DNA of 64,000 nucleotides from Thioalkalivibrio sp. ALJ24 (GTDB lineage Bacteria > Pseudomonadota > Gammaproteobacteria > Ectothiorhodospirales > Ectothiorhodospiraceae): positions 105,803 to 169,802 of the forward strand of contig NZ_KB898731.1 of the NCBI RefSeq assembly GCF_000377785.1, in the 5' to 3' direction. Below the pieces are notes generated by a model. That model had not been told where the DNA came from. It saw only the letters and a program-made list of their open reading frames with translations, and made no database searches. Below are positions 17,911-26,257 of the stretch, one piece after another. The stretch's first letter is position 1; every line of letters begins with the position of its first letter. The position numbers and the translations under genes were made by a program.

Positions 17911-18393
17911 TCAGTCGGGGCGCGGGCGCTCCGGCTCGGATGGCCGCGGGCGCTCGCCGGCCTCCTCGGGGTCGGACGCATCGGAAAGTCGTTCCGCCGT
18001 CCCCGCCCGTTCGTCGTTCGAACTGCCGGATCCGGGCTCGTAGTCCTGCTGATGGGTATTCGCCAGCATCTTGCCCGCCCGATCCTCCAGACGTTCGCGG
18101 GTGGGCTTGTCGGCCAGCTCCTCGGCGCTCTGCGCGAGGTGATGGTAGAGGTCGCGATAGGTGCCTGCCATGCTGGCGAACAGCGTCGCGGTGCGATCGA
18201 AATGATCGTTCACCTGCGAGCGGTAGCGGGTGAGTTCCTGCATGCGCTGGTCCAGCTCTTCCTCCAGCTGACGGATCAGCTTGCGTTCGTCGCTGGTCAC
18301 CCGGCCGACCCAGAATCCGACCAGCGCCGCCACCACGATCGCCAGGATACCCAGGGCCACCCACAGCCCGACTGCCGTCTGTTCCTCCACCAC
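17911..18393 (-). CDS. zapG: ZapG/YhcB-like (DUF1043) membrane-anchored coiled-coil protein
   Basis: One N-terminal membrane helix (GLWVALGILAIVVAALVGFWVG) is followed by a charged coiled coil (residues about 35-110: DERKLIRQLEEELDQRMQEL, HFDRTATLFASMAGTYRDLY). The family signature HHLAQSAEEL follows, and then a disordered acidic and proline-rich tail. This fits DUF1043, whose E. coli member YhcB/ZapG links cell division and envelope synthesis at the inner membrane. I placed the start at GTG 18393 because AGGAGG lies just upstream; GTG 18390 and ATG 18423 are alternatives. It converges with the lipoprotein gene. A GC-rich hairpin (17905-17920) spans its stop codon and might end both transcripts, although it has no T-run. 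Confidence 0.82.
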   Translation of the reverse strand: MVEEQTAVGLWVALGILAIVVAALVGFWVGRVTSDERKLIRQLEEELDQRMQELTRYRSQVNDHFDRTATLFASMAGTYRDLYHHLAQSAEELADKPTRERLEDRAGKMLANTHQQDYEPGSGSSNDERAGTAERLSDASDPEEAGERPRPSEPERPRPD

Positions 18394-18491
18394 TCTCACC
18401 TCCTGCAATCCGGTTCCGGCCATTGTGCCCGACGCTTCGCGTGAAAGCACATGCTACCCTCGGCACACGTCCCGAAACCGAGGTTTTCCCG

Positions 18492-19043
18492 ATGCAGGAG
18501 TCGCCGCGCGCGCAACAGATCCGGCAGGCCCACGCCACCCTGATCCATCTGGTGGTGCAGGCCTGCCAGAATCCGCAGAGCCGGCAGGAACTCGAGCCCG
18601 TGCTGGAACAGGCCATCCAGGGTGGCTGGACCGAGCTGGTCGCGCGTATCCGCCAGGTGCTGGACGGCCAGCGGGACCCGTCCCTGCTGAACGGGCTGGA
18701 CGAGGAGGACACGGCCATCCTGTCTTCCATCCTCGCCGGCCTCCAGGATCCGTCGACGCTGCCCGACCCCGATCAGACCGCCGACGCCGCCCAGGCCGCC
18801 CCGGGACTGGCACAGATGATCCACGGGGCCTCGCGCGGGGATCCGCAGTCGCTGCACTGGCTGTCGCAGATGGCCGAGCAGATGACCCGCGCGGGCGGCG
18901 ACATGGCCCGGCTGGGCGGGATCACCAAACGCCTGGTGGACGGGGAACGCGATCCGGAGGCGCTGTGCCGCGGCATGGGTCCGCAGGGGGAGAGCCTGGT
19001 GCAGTCCATCCTCAGCGAGCTGGGCAAGCTGGAACGGCATTAA
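18492..19043 (+). CDS. Cytoplasmic helical protein of unknown function
   Basis: A 183-residue protein without signal peptide, membrane segment or known motif. It looks mainly helical and acidic, and the two halves have similar character (LEQAIQGGWTELVARIRQVLDG and LSQMAEQMTRAGGDMARLGG), but I could not prove a repeat. It starts at ATG 18492, divergent from the ZapG-like gene with about 100 bases between them, and is followed after 14 bases by a lipoprotein gene. I assign no function. Confidence 0.7.
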   Translation: MQESPRAQQIRQAHATLIHLVVQACQNPQSRQELEPVLEQAIQGGWTELVARIRQVLDGQRDPSLLNGLDEEDTAILSSILAGLQDPSTLPDPDQTADAAQAAPGLAQMIHGASRGDPQSLHWLSQMAEQMTRAGGDMARLGGITKRLVDGERDPEALCRGMGPQGESLVQSILSELGKLERH

Positions 19044-19057
19044 GGAAACGCTCGTCG

Positions 19058-19732
19058 ATGTACGTGGCCATGCAAGCGATCCGAACATCGCTGCACCTGC
19101 GCGGCAACAGCCTGCGCGCCCCGTATCTCCTGTTGCTGCCCCTGCTGCTGGCACTGACCGCCTGCGCCCCGGTACAGATCCAGCCGCCGGCGGACCCCGA
19201 CCCGCCGGCCCGCGTCCTGCTGATCGATCACGGCCGCCACACCAGCCTGATGCTGCGCGACGGCGACGGCGAACACTGGCTGCGCTATTCCTACGGCGAC
19301 TGGCGCTTCTACGCCGAGCGTCGCACCGGCCCGTTCAGCGCGCTGGCCGCGCTGGCCTGGCCGACCCGCGCGGCCCTCGGTCGCCAGGTGCTCACCGGGG
19401 AGGACCCAGAGGCCGCCCTGAGGCGTGATCTGCGCGTGCCGGTGCGCGAGACCCACGCCCTCACCGTGAACGCCGAGGATGCCGCCGTGCTGCGCGAGGA
19501 TCTGGAAGAACTCTGGCGACGGGGCCGGGAAGACCGCCGGGAGATGGCCGCCTGGGACATGGCCTTCGTCGAACACCCCACAGGCTACAGCCTGCGCCAC
19601 AACTCCAACCGCATGATCGCGCTGTGGCTGGCCGAGCTGGAGGTACGGGTGGCCCGCCCGCCGATCCTGTCGCGCTGGGAGGTCTGCCCGGCCGCGCCGG
19701 ACGAGGAACCGGCTGCGGACCCGGACTGCTGA
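19058..19732 (+). CDS. DUF2459-like lipoprotein
   Basis: A 224-residue protein whose signal region PYLLLLPLLLALTAC ends in a lipobox cysteine. The mature part begins RVLLIDHGRHTSLMLRDGDG and later has HWLRYSYGDWRFYA. This pattern of His, Asp and Trp-rich strands resembles DUF2459, a family of periplasmic proteins of unknown role. The ATG at 19058 is used; a second ATG at 19070 is also possible. It converges with dacB after a 31-base gap. The family label is tentative, because the cysteine expected late in DUF2459 proteins is replaced here by an HNSN segment. Confidence 0.7.
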   Translation: MYVAMQAIRTSLHLRGNSLRAPYLLLLPLLLALTACAPVQIQPPADPDPPARVLLIDHGRHTSLMLRDGDGEHWLRYSYGDWRFYAERRTGPFSALAALAWPTRAALGRQVLTGEDPEAALRRDLRVPVRETHALTVNAEDAAVLREDLEELWRRGREDRREMAAWDMAFVEHPTGYSLRHNSNRMIALWLAELEVRVARPPILSRWEVCPAAPDEEPAADPDC

Positions 19733-19763
19733 CCCGGCGCGCACACTGCGGGCCCGGCTACAG

Positions 19764-21197
19764 CTACAGCTGCCGCACCCAGCCCAGCACGGCCTCCTGC
19801 AGGCTGCGCCCGGGACCGACATGGGCCCGCGCGTCGTTGACCATCAGGACCACACGCACGTCGTCTCCGCTCTGTGTACGCACGTAGCCGGCCACCGCCG
19901 AGACCTCGCGCAGATGACCGGTCTTCAGGTGCATGTGGCCGCGTTCGTCGCCATTGTTGAAGCGATTGCGCAGGGTGCCGTCGATCCCCGCCAGCGCCAG
20001 CGACGACTGGAATTCCGGTCGCAGCGGATGATCCCAGCCCGCTTTGAGCACCTCGCCCAGCTGGTACGGCGACATGCGCGCGTGACGCGACAGCCCGGAA
20101 CCGTTGTCGACCACCATGCCACCCACGCCCACGTCGAGTTCGCGCAGCGCCAGCACCAGGGCTTCGCGCGCCTTTTCCGTAGTGGCCGGCGGGCCGAAAC
20201 GCTCGCTGCCGAGGGTCAGCATCAGGTGCCGGGTCATCACGTTGGAACTCCACTTGTTGGAGACCCGGATGAGATCCGCCAGTGGGCGCGAACGGTGCGT
20301 CACCAGCGGTTCCTCCTGCAGGGGCGTGAAACGTCCGGAACGGATCTCGCCGTCCAGTTCACCGCCCCACTGTTCCCAGTGCAGGCGAAAAAGCCCGGCC
20401 TGGTTGGCCTCGGGGTCGGTCACCGAACGCAGCAGTTCGTAGTCCCCGCAGTTCGCCGGATACTCGCCCTTCAGGATCAGCCGCCCGGCGTCCTTGTCGG
20501 CCTCGATCTCGATCCCGCGCTGGAACCCTCTGCAGCTTCCGCGGGCAGGGCTCAGGCGGTTGTCGATCTCGACATTGGGCAGCGGCGGGTCGAGTTCCAC
20601 CCGGACGCTGCGCCCTCCGCGTTCCGGACGCACGTGGATGCGCTGGGCGTTGGAATTGACGTGCAGCGCATAGACACCCTGGTTGTAGGCCCGCAGGGGC
20701 TGGCCGTTGAAGGCCGACGGATCCTGCGGGCCAACGTCGAAGAACGAGGCATCGAGGATCACGTCCCCGGCGATGCGCTTCACCCCGGCGCGGCGCAGCT
20801 TGCCGAGCATCCGCCAGTGTTCCTCGTTGACCATGCCCGGGTCGCCGGTTCCGCGCACCACCAGATCGCCATGGAGCACGCCGTCCACCACCTCGCCGGT
20901 AGCCCACAGCTCGGTCCTCCAGGTGTAATCCGGCCCCAGCTGATCCAGCGCCGCCAGCGAGGTGGCCAGCTTGATGGTCGAGGCCGGATTGAAGACGCGA
21001 TCGGCATTCAACTGGGCGAGCACCTGATCGTCCCCGGCGCGCTCCACCCACAGCCCTACCGAGCGTGGTGACAGGCCCTGCTCCTCGATCGCCGACTTGA
21101 GCGCCCCCGGCAGGCGTTCGAATTCGGCCGCGGCCGGGACGGAGGACATCAGCAGCAGGCACAGCACGCCCCACAGCACACGGGTTGGACGGTTCAT
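19764..21197 (-). CDS. dacB: D-alanyl-D-alanine carboxypeptidase/endopeptidase (PBP4 type)
   Basis: A 477-residue secreted penicillin-binding protein. The signal peptide (VLWGVLCLLLMSSVPAAA) is followed by the SxxK motif NPASTIKL, the SxN region VSNKWSSNVM, DNGSGLSR, and KTG in HLKTGHLREVSAVAGYV. The large insert between SxxK and SxN is typical of class-C PBPs. The enzyme trims D-Ala from peptidoglycan peptides and can open cross-links in the periplasm. I chose ATG 21197 since the signal peptide starts there; ATG 21212 adds five residues. The gene follows the HARP gene on the same strand after about 115 bases. Confidence 0.92.
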   Translation of the reverse strand: MNRPTRVLWGVLCLLLMSSVPAAAEFERLPGALKSAIEEQGLSPRSVGLWVERAGDDQVLAQLNADRVFNPASTIKLATSLAALDQLGPDYTWRTELWATGEVVDGVLHGDLVVRGTGDPGMVNEEHWRMLGKLRRAGVKRIAGDVILDASFFDVGPQDPSAFNGQPLRAYNQGVYALHVNSNAQRIHVRPERGGRSVRVELDPPLPNVEIDNRLSPARGSCRGFQRGIEIEADKDAGRLILKGEYPANCGDYELLRSVTDPEANQAGLFRLHWEQWGGELDGEIRSGRFTPLQEEPLVTHRSRPLADLIRVSNKWSSNVMTRHLMLTLGSERFGPPATTEKAREALVLALRELDVGVGGMVVDNGSGLSRHARMSPYQLGEVLKAGWDHPLRPEFQSSLALAGIDGTLRNRFNNGDERGHMHLKTGHLREVSAVAGYVRTQSGDDVRVVLMVNDARAHVGPGRSLQEAVLGWVRQL

Positions 21198-21312
21198 CGA
21201 AGCGGCCATCACTCTTTACGGAAAGCGGAATGCCCAGTATTCGCGGCCGCGCGCTCGCAGGCAAGCGGCCCGGCGGCCTGCAAGGGGCATCGGGAGCGGA
21301 CGATGTCGCAGA

Positions 21313-21888
21313 TCAGTTCCCGGCGAGGTTCTCCATGACCCCGGCGAGGTATTCGGCGGTGACCAGCTTGATGCCCATGCGATTGCCCAGCTTGCGCATG
21401 CCCTGGTCGGCGGTCGCCAGTTCGGCATCCAGCTCCATTGCCAGCAGCACCGCGTCCACGTCCTCGCGCGAGTCCACCAGACCCTTGCGCATCGCCTCGC
21501 GAAAACGCTCGCGCAGCTGGGTGATCAGCTCCGGGCGCAGGGACTCGGCCGCACCGGCCTGCCGTGTATGCTCCTCGGCGATCCGCAGGCCGCGGTCGAT
21601 CCGGGTACGCACCTCGTCGATGAACTCGTAGAGGATGTCGCTGGGCAGGGTCAGGGCGAAGCGACGCGGCGAGCGCACCCAGACCACGGTCTCGAAATCC
21701 GCGGCCAGCGGCTCGAGATCGCGCATGGTGCGGAATTCCTCGTAGACCGACAGCGGCATGTAGAACTCCGCGCTGCAGTCGCGCGCGAGCCGGAGAAACT
21801 GCTGCAGGACCGCCTCGGGGGTCTCGCCGAACTGCGCCGAGACGTGCGGGTTGGTGAAGACGCTGGTGTCCAGCACGAAGCGGCGCAT
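21313..21888 (-). CDS. HARP-type protein-only RNase P homologue (PIN domain; 'RNA ligase partner' family)
   Basis: A 191-residue PIN-domain protein starting MRRFVLDTSVFTNP. Candidate metal-binding acidic residues are Asp7, Asp139, Asp143, Asp145 and Asp161. The long helical insertion (about residues 85-135) with RFREAMRKGL matches the family annotated as RNA ligase partner protein. That family was later shown to contain HARP, the minimal protein-only RNase P first found in Aquifex aeolicus (Aq_880, also about 191 residues), which cuts the 5' leader from precursor tRNAs. No RNA ligase gene is adjacent here. Gammaproteobacteria normally rely on the RNA-based enzyme, so this is probably a second, non-essential RNase P. 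It is divergent from the DUF294 gene. Confidence 0.85.
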   Translation of the reverse strand: MRRFVLDTSVFTNPHVSAQFGETPEAVLQQFLRLARDCSAEFYMPLSVYEEFRTMRDLEPLAADFETVVWVRSPRRFALTLPSDILYEFIDEVRTRIDRGLRIAEEHTRQAGAAESLRPELITQLRERFREAMRKGLVDSREDVDAVLLAMELDAELATADQGMRKLGNRMGIKLVTAEYLAGVMENLAGN

Positions 21889-21954
21889 GGGGACCTTCCG
21901 GTGGCTGTGGGACGGGCTCCCATCATCGATACCCCCCGCGAGGGGGTCAACCGG

Positions 21955-22020
21955 GGTGTTACGCCGGGGCGTTACGGGCCGTTACGCGGCGTAACGACGG
22001 GTGTTACGTCACGTAACACC
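21955..22020. promoter_or_regulatory. Cluster of GTTACG half-sites with two near-adjacent palindromes (candidate enhancer-binding sites)
   Basis: Two perfect inverted repeats lie side by side. The first is CGTTACG at 21980-21986 and CGTAACG at 21990-21996; the second is GGTGTTACG at 22000-22008 and CGTAACACC at 22012-22020. Each has a 3-base spacer. Their centres are 22 bases apart, about two helix turns, so bound dimers would lie on the same DNA face. Two further direct GTTACG copies start at 21958 and 21971. The cluster sits about 60-110 bases upstream of a sigma-54-type promoter, the usual place for activator sites. The regulator is not encoded in this window. Confidence 0.65.
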
Positions 22021-22070
22021 GGCCACCCCTGACGTTTCACAAGCCACTGTTTTTGAGGGCCCGGAATCAC

Positions 22071-22086
22071 TGGCCCGCGACTTGCA
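22071..22086 (+). promoter_or_regulatory. Sigma-54-type (-24/-12) promoter of the symporter operon
   Basis: TGGCCCG at 22071-22077, four bases, then TTGCA at 22082-22086 match the sigma-54 consensus TGGCACG-N4-TTGCW with exact spacing (GG to GC distance as required). Transcription would start near 22097, about 25 bases before the ATG of the DUF294 gene. Sigma-54 promoters need a bacterial enhancer-binding protein; the palindromes just upstream are good candidates for its sites. Confidence 0.65.
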
Positions 22087-22121
22087 AAGGGCGCGGAACG
22101 CCGATTCCCGCAGCCGACACG

Positions 22122-23996
22122 ATGTCCGACGCCCTCGACAGCACCCGCGAGTTTCTCAGCGCCCACGCGCCCTTCGACCAGCTCGAGGCCGACGCGCTGG
22201 AATTCCTGCTGCCGCGCCTGCAGACGCGCTTCTACGAACAGGGGGCGCGCATCACCGACCCGGAGGCGGGGCCGGCGCAGCGCTTCCACATCATCCGTCA
22301 GGGACGCATCCGCGGGGAGAGCCCGAGCGAGGACGAACAGCTCTCCGGCAACGCCTGGGAGCTGATTCCCGGCGAATGCTTCCCGATCGGGGCCCTGCTC
22401 GGCCGCCGCGCGGTGCATACCGTGCATCGCGCGGCCGAAGATACCCTGTGCCTGGAACTGAGCCTGGAGGATTTCGACCGCCTGCGGGCCCGCTCGCGGG
22501 TGTTCAACGACTTCTGCACGCGGCGTCTGGCCAACCTGCTGGATCGCCTGCACCAGGGACTGGACAGCCTGAGCGCGCAGGATGCCGCCGGCGGCGGACA
22601 GCTGAACACGCCGCTGGCACTGCGCCTGGCGCGCGAACCGGTCACCTGCACCCCGGAGACCTCGCTGCGCGAGGCCCTGAGCACCATGCGCGACCAGCGC
22701 GTGGGCTCGATCGTCGCGGTGAATGCCGAACATGCACCGGTGGGCATCTTCACCCTGCACGACCTGCTCAACCGCGTGGCGCTGGAAGGGATCGGGCTGG
22801 ATACGCCGGTGCGCGCGGTGATGACCCCGGACCCGGTCGCGCTGGAGGAGAACGCCCCGGGCTTCGAGGGCATCGAGGCGATGACCGAGCACGGGATGAC
22901 CCATCTGTGCGTGGTCCGCGACGGCCGCCTGACCGGGGTGCTGGGCGAACGCGACCTGCTCACCCGCCAGCCGCTGACCCTCGACGGGCTGGTGCGCGAG
23001 ATCCGCCAGGCGACCGCGGTCGACGAGATCGCCGCGCGCCTGCGCCAGGTCCCGCGGCTGGTGGAGGCGGTGATCACCCAGGGCGCCGAGGCCGATCAGG
23101 TCCTGCGTCTGATCACGCGCCTGAACGAACACGCGACCCGCCGGGTGCTGGCCCTGCTGCGCCCGCAGTACGACATCGAGGGCATCGATTTCACCTGGCT
23201 GGCGTTCGGCTCGCAGGCGCGCGAGGAACAGGCGCTGATCACCGACCAGGACAACGGCATCCTGTTCGATGCCGAGCCGGGCGACGAGGATGCGATCCGC
23301 GCGCGCCTGCTGCCCTGGGCGCAGGCCGTCAACCGGGCACTGGCCGAATGCGGTTTCACCCTGTGCCCCGGCAACATCATGGCGGGCAATCCGGAGTGCT
23401 GCCTCAGCGGCCCGGAATGGGAGGCCCGTTTCACCCGCTGGATCGAACAGGGCACCCCGGAACACCTGCTCAAGAGCACCATCTTCTTCGACCTGCGCGC
23501 GGTGGACGGCGACGCCTCGCCGGTGGAGGCGCTGCGCACCTTCCTGCTGCAGAAGACCGCCTACAACTCGCGCTTTCGCCGGCAGATGGCCGCCAACCAG
23601 CAGGCCTTCCGCCCGCCGCTGGGCCTGTTCGGCGAGATCCGCGCCGGGGCCGAGGGCATCGACGTGAAGAAACAGGGCCTGACCCCGTTCGTCGACGGCG
23701 CGCGGGTGATCGCACTCGCCGCCGAACTGCCGGCCACCGGCAGCCACGAGCGCATGGACCAGGCGGTCAGCGCCGAGGCCATGCGCCCCGGCGACGCCGC
23801 CGACTATCACGCGGCCCTGCGCTATCTGCAGATGCTGCGCCTGCGCGCGCAGCAGAAGGCCCTGCGCGAGGGCCGCGAGGACGACAGCCGCATCCGGCCG
23901 GAAGAACTGGGCGCCCTGGAGGGACGGGTGCTCAAGGAATCCTTCCGCCAGGCCCGCAAGCTGCAGGGGCAGCTCGCGGTGCAGTACCAGCTGTGA
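22122..23996 (+). CDS. cNMP-binding/CBS/DUF294 nucleotidyltransferase-like protein (first copy)
   Basis: A 624-residue cytoplasmic signalling protein. Residues about 15-140 look like a cyclic-nucleotide-binding beta barrel (FEQLEAD-like opening, then FHIIRQGRIRGE). Residues about 170-300 are a pair of CBS domains (VGSIVAVNAEHAPVGIFTLH; MTHLCVVRDGRLTGVLGERD). A DUF294 domain follows with the nucleotidyltransferase-type motif FGSQAREEQ and TDQDN, and a helical C-terminal domain ends the protein. The nucleotidyltransferase motif resembles that of GlnD. Proteins like this are found next to acetate-type symporters and are thought to control them or the associated metabolism. It is the first gene after the sigma-54-type promoter. 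Confidence 0.88.
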   Translation: MSDALDSTREFLSAHAPFDQLEADALEFLLPRLQTRFYEQGARITDPEAGPAQRFHIIRQGRIRGESPSEDEQLSGNAWELIPGECFPIGALLGRRAVHTVHRAAEDTLCLELSLEDFDRLRARSRVFNDFCTRRLANLLDRLHQGLDSLSAQDAAGGGQLNTPLALRLAREPVTCTPETSLREALSTMRDQRVGSIVAVNAEHAPVGIFTLHDLLNRVALEGIGLDTPVRAVMTPDPVALEENAPGFEGIEAMTEHGMTHLCVVRDGRLTGVLGERDLLTRQPLTLDGLVREIRQATAVDEIAARLRQVPRLVEAVITQGAEADQVLRLITRLNEHATRRVLALLRPQYDIEGIDFTWLAFGSQAREEQALITDQDNGILFDAEPGDEDAIRARLLPWAQAVNRALAECGFTLCPGNIMAGNPECCLSGPEWEARFTRWIEQGTPEHLLKSTIFFDLRAVDGDASPVEALRTFLLQKTAYNSRFRRQMAANQQAFRPPLGLFGEIRAGAEGIDVKKQGLTPFVDGARVIALAAELPATGSHERMDQAVSAEAMRPGDAADYHAALRYLQMLRLRAQQKALREGREDDSRIRPEELGALEGRVLKESFRQARKLQGQLAVQYQL

Positions 23997-24037
23997 GGCC
24001 ACCACAGCGCCATACCTACGAAAAGAGGAGCAACACC

Positions 24038-24298
<261 letters not shown>

Positions 24299-24305
24299 AC
24301 CGACC

Positions 24306-26075
24306 ATGGATCAACAGATTCTCAGCCTGATCGTGGTCGGCATCACCTTCGCGATCTACATCGGCATCGCGATCTGGGCCCGCGCCGGCTCGACCAGCGA
24401 ATTCTACGTGGCGGGCAAGGGTGTCCACCCGGTCGCCAACGGCATGGCCACCGCGGCCGACTGGATGTCCGCGGCCAGCTTCATCTCCATGGCGGGCCTG
24501 ATCGCGTTCCTCGGCTTCACCGGGGGCGCCTATCTGATGGGCTGGACCGGCGGCTACGTGCTGATGGCCCTGCTGCTGGCCCCCTACCTGCGCAAGTTCG
24601 GCAAGTTCACGGTGCCGGAATTCATCGGTGACCGGTTCTACTCGAAGACCGCGCGGGTGGTCGCGGTGATCGCGCTGCTGGCCATGTCCATCACCTACGT
24701 GATCGGGCAGATGCGCGGCGTCGGGATCGCCTTCTCCAACATCCTCGAGGTGCCGCTGGCGGTGGGCCTGGTCGCCGGGATGGCGGTGGTGTTCATCTAC
24801 GCCGTGCTCGGCGGGATGAAGGGCATCACCTACACCCAGATCGCGCAGTACGTGATCATGATCTTCGCCTACACGGTGCCGGCGGTGTTCATCGCCATCA
24901 CCCTGACCGGCAACCCCATCCCGCAACTGGGCCTGGGTTCCACCCTGCAGGGCTCCGACACCTACCTGCTGGAGGCCCTGGACAACACCATGGTGGAACT
25001 GGGCTTCACCCAGTACACCGCCACCGAGGGTGGCATGAGCATGCTCAACATGTTCCTGCTGACCCTGGCGCTGATGATCGGGACCGCGGGCCTGCCGCAC
25101 GTGATCATCCGCTTCTTCACCGTCCCGCGCGTGCGCGATGCGCGCAAGTCGGCCGGCTGGGCGCTGGTCTTCATCGGCATCCTGTACACCACTGCCCCGG
25201 CGGTGGGCGCGATGGCCATCTGGAACCTGGTCAACACCGTGCATCCGGGCGAGATCGGCACCGAGGAAGGCCACCTGGCCTACGAGGACAAGCCGGCCTG
25301 GATGGAGCGCTGGGAACAGACCGGCCTGCTGGAGTTCGAGGACAAGAACGAAGACGGCGTGATCCAGTACTACAACGACGAGGACGAGGAGTTCGCCGCC
25401 TACGCCGAGGAGGAATACGGCTGGGAAGGCAGCGAGATCGTCGAGCTGGACCGTGACATCATGGTGCTGGCCAACCCCGAGATCGCCGGTCTGCCGGGCT
25501 GGGTGATCGCCCTGGTGGCGGCCGGGGGGATCGCGGCGGCGCTGTCCACCGCGGCCGGGTTGCTGCTGGCGATCTCGTCGGCCATCTCGCATGACCTGCT
25601 CAAGGGGGTCTTCACGCCGAAGATCAGCGAGAAGCGCGAGCTGCTGGCCGGACGCATATCGATGGCCGTCGCCATCCTGTTCGCCGGCTATCTCGGGCTC
25701 AATCCACCGGGCTTCGCGGCCGAGGTGGTGGCACTGGCCTTCGGACTTGCGGCCGCCTCACTGTTCCCAACCCTGATGATGGGCATCTTCATGAAGAAGA
25801 TGAACCGCGAAGGCGCGATCGCCGGCATGCTGGTGGGTCTGGTGAGCACCCTGCTGTACATCTTCCTGTACAAGGGCTGGTTCTTCTTCCCCGAGACGGC
25901 CATGCTGCCGGACAACCAGGATGGCTGGATCCTCGGCATCAACCCGTCCAGCTTCGGCCCCATCGGTGCGGCCCTGAACTTCATCACCGCCTACATCGTG
26001 ATGAAGATGACCGCCCCGCCGCCGAAGGACATCCAGGAGCTGGTGGAAAGCGTGCGGGTGCCGCGCGCCGACTGA
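24306..26075 (+). CDS. Sodium:solute symporter, acetate-permease-like (VC_2705 subfamily)
   Basis: A 589-residue SSS-family transporter with about 12-13 helices. The early helices show FYVAGKGVHPVANGMATAAD, close to the ActP and PutP type. A long hydrophilic loop (residues about 315-393) interrupts the helices. It is rich in acidic residues and holds DKNEDGVI (from residue 346), which looks like part of an EF-hand calcium loop. Such inserts occur in the subfamily named after Vibrio VC_2705. The neighbouring acs gene suggests a short-chain carboxylate such as acetate as substrate. The protein would work with the DUF4212 subunit in the inner membrane, driven by sodium. Confidence 0.9.
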   Translation: MDQQILSLIVVGITFAIYIGIAIWARAGSTSEFYVAGKGVHPVANGMATAADWMSAASFISMAGLIAFLGFTGGAYLMGWTGGYVLMALLLAPYLRKFGKFTVPEFIGDRFYSKTARVVAVIALLAMSITYVIGQMRGVGIAFSNILEVPLAVGLVAGMAVVFIYAVLGGMKGITYTQIAQYVIMIFAYTVPAVFIAITLTGNPIPQLGLGSTLQGSDTYLLEALDNTMVELGFTQYTATEGGMSMLNMFLLTLALMIGTAGLPHVIIRFFTVPRVRDARKSAGWALVFIGILYTTAPAVGAMAIWNLVNTVHPGEIGTEEGHLAYEDKPAWMERWEQTGLLEFEDKNEDGVIQYYNDEDEEFAAYAEEEYGWEGSEIVELDRDIMVLANPEIAGLPGWVIALVAAGGIAAALSTAAGLLLAISSAISHDLLKGVFTPKISEKRELLAGRISMAVAILFAGYLGLNPPGFAAEVVALAFGLAAASLFPTLMMGIFMKKMNREGAIAGMLVGLVSTLLYIFLYKGWFFFPETAMLPDNQDGWILGINPSSFGPIGAALNFITAYIVMKMTAPPPKDIQELVESVRVPRAD

Positions 26076-26100
26076 TCCACTCCCGGGTGCGCCCGGAACT

Positions 26101-26188
26101 GGCCCCGGGATCATCGCTGGATGATCCCGGGGCCGTCGCGGGTCCGGCCACCACGGCCGGGCCCGCGGCGATCCCCGCAAGGGGATCG
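26101..26188 (+). other. Two perfect RNA hairpins between the symporter and the second DUF294 gene
   Basis: A perfect 15-base-pair stem (26101-26115 with 26120-26134) closes a four-base GCTG loop. It is followed after 34 bases by an 8-base-pair stem (26169-26176 with 26181-26188) closed by a GCAA tetraloop. Neither hairpin is followed by a T-run, so a classical terminator is unlikely. They occupy most of the 182-base gap inside what otherwise looks like one transcription unit. They could stabilise the upstream mRNA, lower read-through or be a protein-binding site. Confidence 0.6.
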
Positions 26189-26257
26189 TCCCCAAGTCCA
26201 TCGACGTGGGCTTGCGGACGATCCTCGCAACCTCCCCGTCCACCACGGAGCAGCGCG

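Noticed and set aside
26101..26134. Reading the long perfect hairpin as a rho-independent terminator
   Set aside because: There is no T-run after the stem, and the following gene appears to belong to the same unit. I list it as an RNA structure instead.
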